NCBI GenBank assembly: GCA_018813085.1 | Contig: JAHJCI010000024.1 | Span: 1 to 6,753 of the forward strand | Length of the DNA: 6,753 nucleotides | Direction: 5' to 3' | Origin: Candidatus Omnitrophota bacterium | Lineage (GTDB): Bacteria; Omnitrophota; Gorgyraeia; Gygaellales; JAHJCI01 | Shown: positions 1 through 4,220 of the stretch, piece after piece | How positions within the stretch are numbered: position 1 is the first letter of the stretch | How the letters are laid out: every line of letters begins with the position of its first letter | Program-made: the position numbers and the translations under genes | Notes under the pieces: generated by a model | What the model saw: the letters and a program-made list of their open reading frames with translations, nothing else | Told to the model about the DNA's origin: nothing | The model's database searches: none

Positions 1-1103
1 ATCTTGTAAGCCTTGAAATCTTTTAAGCCTCCCTGAATGAAGGAGAGATTTGTTAGGTATTTCATCTTACTCCAGGCAAGAAATTTGCTGCGCGGATGCA
101 TAGATAAGTTCCATTTTATGTATTGGTAGCCAAACCAAAGAAATAATAAAAGAAATGTCCAGCTGGCTATACCCCAGGAAAAAATCAATCCAAGAATAAA
201 TAATAAGCCGCCCAGGTGCATTAAATGGAAATTACCCAAATAGATAAATCCCTTTAGCGGAAAGGGAATCAAGAAAGAGGGGCTGGATTTTAAAAACTGC
301 AAAATTATTTCCAAGCCGTTTCTCTTAACATATTTTTCGATCAATGGCGCGTGAGCCTGACCGTAAGTTACCCAAACCTTTCTTAAAAGCTTTAAGTCAG
401 CGCGGTGCATGTGGTCAACCTTAGCCTTGGGCGCAAAATAAAACTTCCATCCGACCTGGCGATGCTGAAAACTGAAATTCATATCCTCACCCGTAGGCTT
501 ATCCCAGAATTTAGCGCCCAATGCCTTGATCGCGGACGTCCGATAAGCTACATTACACGTACCAAAGAAATAAGCCTTGTGCCCGCCAATATCAGAAGGC
601 CGCGGATCTTTTGGCAATTGCGGGAAATAACCTTCTTTAATAAACCCGTATCTGGGAGAAACCATATTAAACCTGAAATGTTCGCACCATGCCTCAACAA
701 GGTTATTGGGATCGACCTTAAGAGTAAAAACTTCTCCCCCTACTGCCGCTATCTTCTCATCGCGCTGAAAATGTTGTAAGATCTCCTTAACCCATGATTT
801 ACAAGGAGCGCAATCTGCGTCGGTAAAAAATAAAAAATCACCCTTGGCGATCTCTAAAGCGCGGTTACGGGCATATCCAGGGGAAGGGCAATTAGGGATT
901 TCAACAAGCTTAATAAAGGGGAATTTTGCCTGCCAACCCTTAATGATCTGGACTGTTTTATCGCTGGATCCGCCGTCGGCAATAATAATCTCCCAATCCT
1001 GGCGCGGATAATCCACTTCTAACAAATATTCGAACGTCTTTTCGATTGTCCGTTCAAAATTTCTTACGGGAATAATTATCGATATAAAGGCTTCCCTGTC
1101 CAT
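1..1103 (-). CDS. Family 2 glycosyltransferase with C-terminal membrane segment (3' end cut by window)
   Basis: Predicted inverting GT-A glycosyltransferase that would move a sugar from a nucleotide-sugar donor to a surface glycan or lipid on the cytoplasmic face of the membrane; donor and acceptor cannot be read from sequence. The visible 367 residues begin with the GT2 strand FISIIIPVRN (residues 6-15). Next come ADGGSSDKT (42-50, nucleotide-binding Asp), the metal-binding DAD (95-97), GTCNVAYR (181-188) and the acidic GED (205-207) followed by QHRQVGW, the usual positions for acceptor and catalytic-base elements. Residues about 295-328 are strongly hydrophobic (one or two membrane helices) and a basic, aromatic tail follows. 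The ATG at 1103 is preferred: the frame is closed by a TAA about 20 codons upstream, and the only upstream alternative is a TTG without a ribosome binding site. The Shine-Dalgarno here is weak (GAG about 7 bases upstream). It lies 55 bases after the small membrane gene. The stop lies beyond the window. Confidence 0.92.
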   Translation of the reverse strand, partial: MDREAFISIIIPVRNFERTIEKTFEYLLEVDYPRQDWEIIIADGGSSDKTVQIIKGWQAKFPFIKLVEIPNCPSPGYARNRALEIAKGDFLFFTDADCAPCKSWVKEILQHFQRDEKIAAVGGEVFTLKVDPNNLVEAWCEHFRFNMVSPRYGFIKEGYFPQLPKDPRPSDIGGHKAYFFGTCNVAYRTSAIKALGAKFWDKPTGEDMNFSFQHRQVGWKFYFAPKAKVDHMHRADLKLLRKVWVTYGQAHAPLIEKYVKRNGLEIILQFLKSSPSFLIPFPLKGFIYLGNFHLMHLGGLLFILGLIFSWGIASWTFLLLFLWFGYQYIKWNLSMHPRSKFLAWSKMKYLTNLSFIQGGLKDFKAYK

Positions 1104-1158
1104 AAAAGACTCGATTTTATTAAGTGCGTCCTGCTTCTCGCGGCCCAAACAAGCGCTG

Positions 1159-1410
1159 CTATATTCTTATATTGAGAGCCAGTATCAACATAATAATGGT
1201 TACGATTACAAGCGTAAAGCCCAGAATCAGCCTGGCATTGCTTTCTATTACCTTTTCAATGGCTAATGTACGGCGGGGAGTGTCCAGAATCTTGCTTAAA
1301 GATATAAGGAATTTCGGGCCGAATAAAAATACCAAAGCAATTAATAAACCTAAGCTGTTACAGACGATACTTAACACCTTCAAAAATGCCAACCATCCGC
1401 TTTCGTTCAT
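1159..1410 (-). CDS. Small two-helix membrane protein of unknown function
   Basis: I do not recognise a family for this 83-residue protein. It has a hydrophobic stretch at about residues 8-36 (containing LGLLIALVFLFGP), a charged middle at about 37-60 (KILDTPRRTLAIEKVIES), and a second hydrophobic stretch at about 61-81 ending in a short basic tail (NIRI). This is the pattern of a helical hairpin in the inner membrane with both ends on the same side. It is judged real because a near-perfect AAAGGAGG lies five bases before its ATG, it fits the 24-base spacing after pyrK, and its hydrophobic/charged pattern is typical of a membrane protein. It has no cysteines or acidic residues in its helices that would suggest catalysis or transport. 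It could be a membrane anchor or partner of a neighbouring product; that is a guess from position only. A longer reading frame on the opposite strand over the same bases is taken to be a shadow. Confidence 0.62.
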   Translation of the reverse strand: MNESGWLAFLKVLSIVCNSLGLLIALVFLFGPKFLISLSKILDTPRRTLAIEKVIESNARLILGFTLVIVTIIMLILALNIRI

Positions 1411-1415
1411 TGCTG

Positions 1416-1423
1416 CCTCCTTT
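1416..1423 (-). promoter_or_regulatory. Strong ribosome binding site of the small membrane protein
   Basis: AAAGGAGG on the minus strand, five bases before the ATG at 1410. It is the strongest Shine-Dalgarno match in the window, and it is the main reason for treating the 83-codon reading frame as a translated gene. Confidence 0.75.
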
Positions 1424-1434
1424 CGGTTCTTGCC

Positions 1435-2265
1435 CTACCACTTAATAACCCTTGAATCAAAGACCGGTCCATGTTTACAAACAGCTTGATAACCTTGTTT
1501 AGTCTTAACTTCGCAACCTGCGCATACGCCCAGGCCGCAAGCCATATATTCTTCCAGTGAAACTTCTGCAGCGATATTTTGCCTGCCGGCAATAAGCGAT
1601 ACGCAATAGAGCATTGCTTTCGGGCCGCAGGCGTATATCGTTGTGCGTTCTGTAGCATGCCTGGCGCGTAAAATTATTCTTAATAAATCAGTGACCCGGC
1701 CCTTAAAACCGGCTGAACCGTCATCTGTGGATATTCTAACACCACAACCCAGATTTGCAAATCCTTTTTGACATAAAAGTTCTTTTTTTGTTTTAGCTCC
1801 AATTAAGATAACCGTATTGCGTCGTGCGTATTGCCTGCCTGCCGAAGAGGCAGGCGTATTGCCTGCAATTAATCGTTGTGCAAGAAAATAAAGTGGTGCA
1901 ATGCCCATGCCGCCGCCTACAAGAATCGAGTATCGAGTATCGAACATCGAGAATCCCTTTCCTAAGGGCCCTAAAACATCTAGATAATCTCCCGGCTCTT
2001 TCTGCGATAACAATTCTGTGCCGGGGCCAACAACTTCGTAAAGAACTTCTATCCTGCCTGCTCCCTCTAAATTCTTGCCGCTAACCGAATGGATGCTAAA
2101 CGGCCTTCTTAATAAGGGCCGGTAATTATCGGATATACGCAGAGTAATAAATTGTCCGGGCTGCGCAATCCGGGAAATTAAAGGCGCCTGCAGGGTAATT
2201 TTATAATACCCCTCGGAGATTTTGGCGTTATCTAAAATTTTAGTTTTGTTTTGTAATATCTTCAT
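1435..2265 (-). CDS. pyrK: Dihydroorotate dehydrogenase B (NAD+), electron-transfer subunit PyrK
   Basis: PyrK passes electrons from dihydroorotate, oxidised by the FMN subunit PyrD, through a [2Fe-2S] cluster and FAD to NAD+. This is the fourth step of pyrimidine synthesis and takes place in the cytoplasm. The 276 residues show the family order. An N-terminal ferredoxin-reductase-like FAD barrel carries RRPFSIHS (53-60). A nucleotide-binding domain carries LVGGGMGIAPL (115-125) and YACGPKAM (211-218). The C-terminal cluster site is C243-x4-C248-x2-C251-x11-C263. ATG 2265 has AAGGA three bases before the start, a tight spacing, and overlaps the end of the methyltransferase gene by 26 bases, suggesting translational coupling. 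All key motifs are present, so it is probably functional. It is slightly longer than the usual roughly 260 residues, with an odd stretch at about 134-150 (repeat at 1826-1866) and a heptamer-encoded stretch at about 105-114 (repeat at 1925-1955). The catalytic partner pyrD is not in the window. Confidence 0.95.
   Translation of the reverse strand: MKILQNKTKILDNAKISEGYYKITLQAPLISRIAQPGQFITLRISDNYRPLLRRPFSIHSVSGKNLEGAGRIEVLYEVVGPGTELLSQKEPGDYLDVLGPLGKGFSMFDTRYSILVGGGMGIAPLYFLAQRLIAGNTPASSAGRQYARRNTVILIGAKTKKELLCQKGFANLGCGVRISTDDGSAGFKGRVTDLLRIILRARHATERTTIYACGPKAMLYCVSLIAGRQNIAAEVSLEEYMACGLGVCAGCEVKTKQGYQAVCKHGPVFDSRVIKW
1826..1866. repeat. Palindromic repeat with flanking 13-bp direct repeats, in frame inside pyrK
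   Basis: On the plus strand the 13-mer GCGTATTGCCTGC occurs at 1826-1838 and exactly again at 1854-1866. Between and partly within them is a perfect inverted repeat: GCCTGCC (1837-1843), loop GAAGA, GGCAGGC (1849-1855). A third partial copy, CGTATTGC, lies at 1813-1820, so this 8-mer core recurs at 1813, 1827 and 1855, spaced 14 and 28 bases. The element is translated as part of pyrK (about residues 134-150, a Gly/Ala/Ser/Arg-rich stretch) between the helix after the NAD-binding glycine loop and the next strand (TVILIGAK), where PyrK proteins normally have a short turn. The frame stays open. It looks like a small palindromic insertion with duplicated flanks, similar in idea to palindromic elements known inside Rickettsia genes; the relationship is inferred only. 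Confidence 0.7.
1925..1955. repeat. Heptanucleotide tandem repeat (ATCGAGT) inside pyrK
   Basis: On the plus strand, four consecutive 7-base units read ATCGAGT, ATCGAGT, ATCGAAC and ATCGAGA, followed by a partial ATC. The first two units are identical; the third and fourth differ only in the last two bases or the last base. The array is translated in pyrK as about residues 105-114 (FSMFDTRYSI), immediately before the strand and glycine-rich loop that bind NAD. Seven is not a multiple of three, so only gain or loss of three units at once would keep the gene in frame. Confidence 0.75.
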
Positions 2266-2932
2266 CTTTCCTTGATAGAAATAATACTAAAACAAGATAG
2301 AAAAATATAATAGACGAAAACGCTAAAAATTCCGGCATAAACACACGCCAGCCTTCGGTCCCAAGTTCTTCCCAGGATTCAATTATTAAAGATACGCAAA
2401 GCACAATTATAATAGCGGGGAATTCCCTCTTAAACCAATTAAATTTTATTGGCAAATATTCCTGGATATTAGTTGTGAATAAAAAACGCGGGGAAGGAAA
2501 TAGCCGAGGCGTCTTTTTTTTATAATCTTGATAAGCTTGCCCGAAGTTATTAAAAAGAATTCCTTCTTCCTTGCGAATAAGGGTAAAATAGCGGAAAGTA
2601 AAAAATAATACAAAAATAATAAAAGCCCAGAATTGGAAAATGAATAACACAATACCCAGGCCGATTAATATTAGCCCCAAATACATAGGGTTTCTTACCA
2701 TGCGATAAGGGCCGTCCTGAATCAAACTATTGCCGCTCTGGGAATTCTCTGACTTATATCCCCGGGCAGAAACCCTTAGCAGCTGGCCAAGAAGAATTAA
2801 GCCTATGCCCATAATCTCCAAAAAATCATCAAACAAGCCGGTAGATTGCTTAAAAAAACGATAAGAATAACTTAAAACGATTAAAGTAGCAATAAAAATA
2901 ATTATTCCGTTTATTTGAATCCGTTTTTTCAT
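2240..2932 (-). CDS. Membrane methyltransferase of the isoprenylcysteine carboxyl methyltransferase / phospholipid methyltransferase family
   Basis: Predicted integral-membrane, S-adenosylmethionine-dependent methyltransferase; its substrate (lipid, protein or small molecule) cannot be told from the sequence. The 230 residues begin with two hydrophobic segments (about 8-26 and 37-56). The family signature DGPYRMVRNPMYLG follows at 73-86, then a long hydrophobic segment (83-116, probably a helical hairpin), RKEEG (120-124), FGQAYQDY (130-137) and a TPRLFPSP stretch (141-148), the usual end of the family's catalytic core. Two further hydrophobic segments (about 171-186 and 201-220) form a C-terminal extension of roughly 80 residues. 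The ATG at 2932 comes directly after the mutM TAG and has no clear Shine-Dalgarno, so it is probably translated by ribosomes finishing mutM. Its last 26 bases overlap pyrK. Family assignment is fairly secure, function is not. Confidence 0.82.
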   Translation of the reverse strand: MKKRIQINGIIIFIATLIVLSYSYRFFKQSTGLFDDFLEIMGIGLILLGQLLRVSARGYKSENSQSGNSLIQDGPYRMVRNPMYLGLILIGLGIVLFIFQFWAFIIFVLFFTFRYFTLIRKEEGILFNNFGQAYQDYKKKTPRLFPSPRFLFTTNIQEYLPIKFNWFKREFPAIIIVLCVSLIIESWEELGTEGWRVFMPEFLAFSSIIFFYLVLVLFLSRKDEDITKQN

Positions 2933-3733
2933 CTATTTTTGGCATTGCGGACAAAAATAAGTCCCCCTGCCGCCCAGAGTAGTTCTTTTAACTGGAGTTT
3001 TACAGATAAGGCAAGGCTTGCCTGCGCGGGCATAAACTTTATGGTATTTGACGTAATCTCCCGGTTTATTGGAAAGCTGCACATACTGGTCTAGCGAAGA
3101 GCCTTTATATTTTATTGCCTCGCGCAACACTACAATCACCGCCCTAAAAAGCCTTGCTTTGTCTTTGCCTGATAATGAGCGTGCCGGCCTCCCGGGATGT
3201 ATTTTTGCTCTGAATAAAGCTTCTGCCGCATAAAGATTGCCTACGCCGGAAATAAAAGTCTGGTCCATCAACAATGGCTTTATCTTTGTTTTCCTGCCGG
3301 CGAGCATATGTTTAAACTCATCGAGCGTCAAATCAAACGGCTCAGGCCCTAGGTTCTTAACAAATTTTAACTGCCGCCAGTCTCCAAGCAGCCTAAGCTC
3401 TCCCAGCAGGCGGCTGTCGTTAAAATCCAGCCATTTATTGCCGGACAATTTAAAACTCACGCGGCTGCGCTTACAATCCCCGGGATAAACCAGCTGCCCG
3501 GTCATCCTGAGATGGACAGCCAGAGACTTACCCGAGGATAACTCCAGAATTAAAAGTTTACCTTTGCGCAGGATATTGTTTATCCTGGCATTTTTAATGT
3601 TTTTTACAAAGCTCGCTGTGCCAGGCTGTTTAATAACTTTGGAGTTATTGATTTTGACCCCGGTAATTTTCTTACCCAGGACCGTTTTTTCCAATTCCCG
3701 CTTTATGGTTTCTACTTCAGGTAATTCCGGCAC
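2933..3733 (-). CDS. mutM: Formamidopyrimidine-DNA glycosylase (Fpg/MutM)
   Basis: Base-excision repair enzyme that removes 8-oxoguanine and formamidopyrimidines from DNA and nicks the abasic site by beta/delta elimination. At 266 residues it has the normal family length. The mature N terminus PELPEVETI carries the catalytic proline and Glu3. The conserved Lys57 lies in RKGKL, the HLRMTGQL segment is at 74-81, and the helix-two-turn-helix begins at GVGNLYAAEALF (about 163-174). The C-terminal zinc finger is C241-x2-C244-x16-C261-x2-C264, with Arg256 in GGRGTYF. The start is GTG at 3733, fixed by the N-terminal proline and an AAAGGAG seven bases upstream. One departure: the void-filling loop reads NDSRLLGEL (105-113), with Leu110 where the family usually has Phe in a DxRRFG-like motif. 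It abuts the methyltransferase gene with no spacer. Confidence 0.97.
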   Translation of the reverse strand: MPELPEVETIKRELEKTVLGKKITGVKINNSKVIKQPGTASFVKNIKNARINNILRKGKLLILELSSGKSLAVHLRMTGQLVYPGDCKRSRVSFKLSGNKWLDFNDSRLLGELRLLGDWRQLKFVKNLGPEPFDLTLDEFKHMLAGRKTKIKPLLMDQTFISGVGNLYAAEALFRAKIHPGRPARSLSGKDKARLFRAVIVVLREAIKYKGSSLDQYVQLSNKPGDYVKYHKVYARAGKPCLICKTPVKRTTLGGRGTYFCPQCQK

Positions 3734-3797
3734 CAGCTTGCTCCTTTAAGTATTTGGCAATTGCTATCTTTAATATTTACTATCTATTTTTAATTTT
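3734..3797 (-). other. AT-rich intergenic gap between yjbQ and mutM, possible weak promoter region
   Basis: This 64-base spacer is the longest gap between genes here. The half next to yjbQ is almost entirely A and T on the minus strand, with several A/T runs and TAAATATTAAA, while the half next to mutM holds the mutM ribosome binding site. An AT-rich stretch like this could hold a promoter for mutM and the genes after it, but I cannot identify a convincing -35/-10 pair. There is no GC-rich hairpin followed by a T run, so there is no intrinsic terminator that would end the carB-yjbQ transcript. Confidence 0.3.
3741..3747 (-). promoter_or_regulatory. mutM: Ribosome binding site that fixes the GTG start of mutM
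   Basis: AAAGGAG on the minus strand, seven bases before the GTG at 3733. Together with the invariant Pro-Glu that must follow the initiator in Fpg enzymes, it settles the non-ATG start. Confidence 0.8.
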
Positions 3798-4193
3798 TTA
3801 TTTTTTAATGAACTCAACCCAGACTTCCCTTGACCTCGGACCATCGCTTTCGGCAAAGAATATCCCCTGCCACCTGCCCAGGCATAACCTGCCGCCTTCG
3901 ATGATAACAGGCAGACAGTTGCCTAATAACGAAGACTTAATATGGCTGTCGGCATTGCCCTCAACGTGAGAATAGCCCGCGTTATCAGGGATTATTTTGC
4001 TTAAAGTATCTGTTATGTCCTTTTCTACTGACGGGTCGGCATTCTCATTTATAGTGATTCCTGCGGTTGTGTGCGGGACAAAGATAAAACAAATTCCCTG
4101 CTCTATTTTATGCCCTGAAATTATGCTCTGGACCTTATCGGTAATATCGACTAATTCACTTCTTTCAACCGTTTTAATGTTTATCCTCTGCAT
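3798..4193 (-). CDS. yjbQ: YjbQ / UPF0047 family protein (secondary thiamine-phosphate synthase)
   Basis: Small cytoplasmic protein of the UPF0047 family. The E. coli member YjbQ shows a weak thiamine-phosphate synthase activity, but the physiological role of the family is not settled. The 131 residues match the whole domain, close to the family's usual 130-140. Conserved blocks are FVPHTTAGITINENADPSV (38-56, with His41 and Asp53), HVEGNADSHIKSSLLG (76-91, with His76 and His84) and LGRWQGIFFAESDGPR (105-120). The clustered histidines and acidic residues form the presumed active-site or metal pocket of the trimeric fold. ATG 4193 lies 27 bases after the carB stop, in the same frame. There is no good Shine-Dalgarno close to it; the purine-rich GGAGATAAGG at the carB end is too far away for normal spacing. 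It is probably co-transcribed with carB. Nothing in the context supports a thiamine role. Confidence 0.93.
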   Translation of the reverse strand: MQRINIKTVERSELVDITDKVQSIISGHKIEQGICFIFVPHTTAGITINENADPSVEKDITDTLSKIIPDNAGYSHVEGNADSHIKSSLLGNCLPVIIEGGRLCLGRWQGIFFAESDGPRSREVWVEFIKK

Positions 4194-4220
4194 CGGCTTT
4201 ATTGCGCGTAATCCAGATCC

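Noticed and set aside
405..779. 124-codon open frame on the plus strand
   Set aside because: It lies entirely inside the glycosyltransferase gene on the other strand, whose motifs (DGGSSD, DAD, GED) are clear; the plus-strand product shows no recognisable domain.
1124..1489. 121-codon open frame on the plus strand across the pyrK end and the small membrane gene
   Set aside because: It runs antisense to the C-terminal end of pyrK and to the small gene with the strong ribosome site, and its own product has no recognisable features.
1407..1658. 83-codon minus-strand frame within the pyrK 3' end
   Set aside because: It is an alternate frame over the pyrK iron-sulphur region, where the true frame carries the four conserved cysteines.
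1813..1955. CRISPR array or insertion sequence in the repeated part of pyrK
   Set aside because: The repeat units are too short and irregular for CRISPR spacers, there is no transposase, and the pyrK frame passes intact through both repeats.
1435..2265. pyrK as a pseudogene because of the repeats
   Set aside because: There is no stop or frameshift, and the FAD, NAD and [2Fe-2S] motifs are complete, so it is called functional.
3734..3797. Intrinsic terminator or strong promoter between yjbQ and mutM
   Set aside because: The spacer is AT-rich but has no GC hairpin with a T run and no convincing -35/-10 pair; it is kept only as a low-confidence note.
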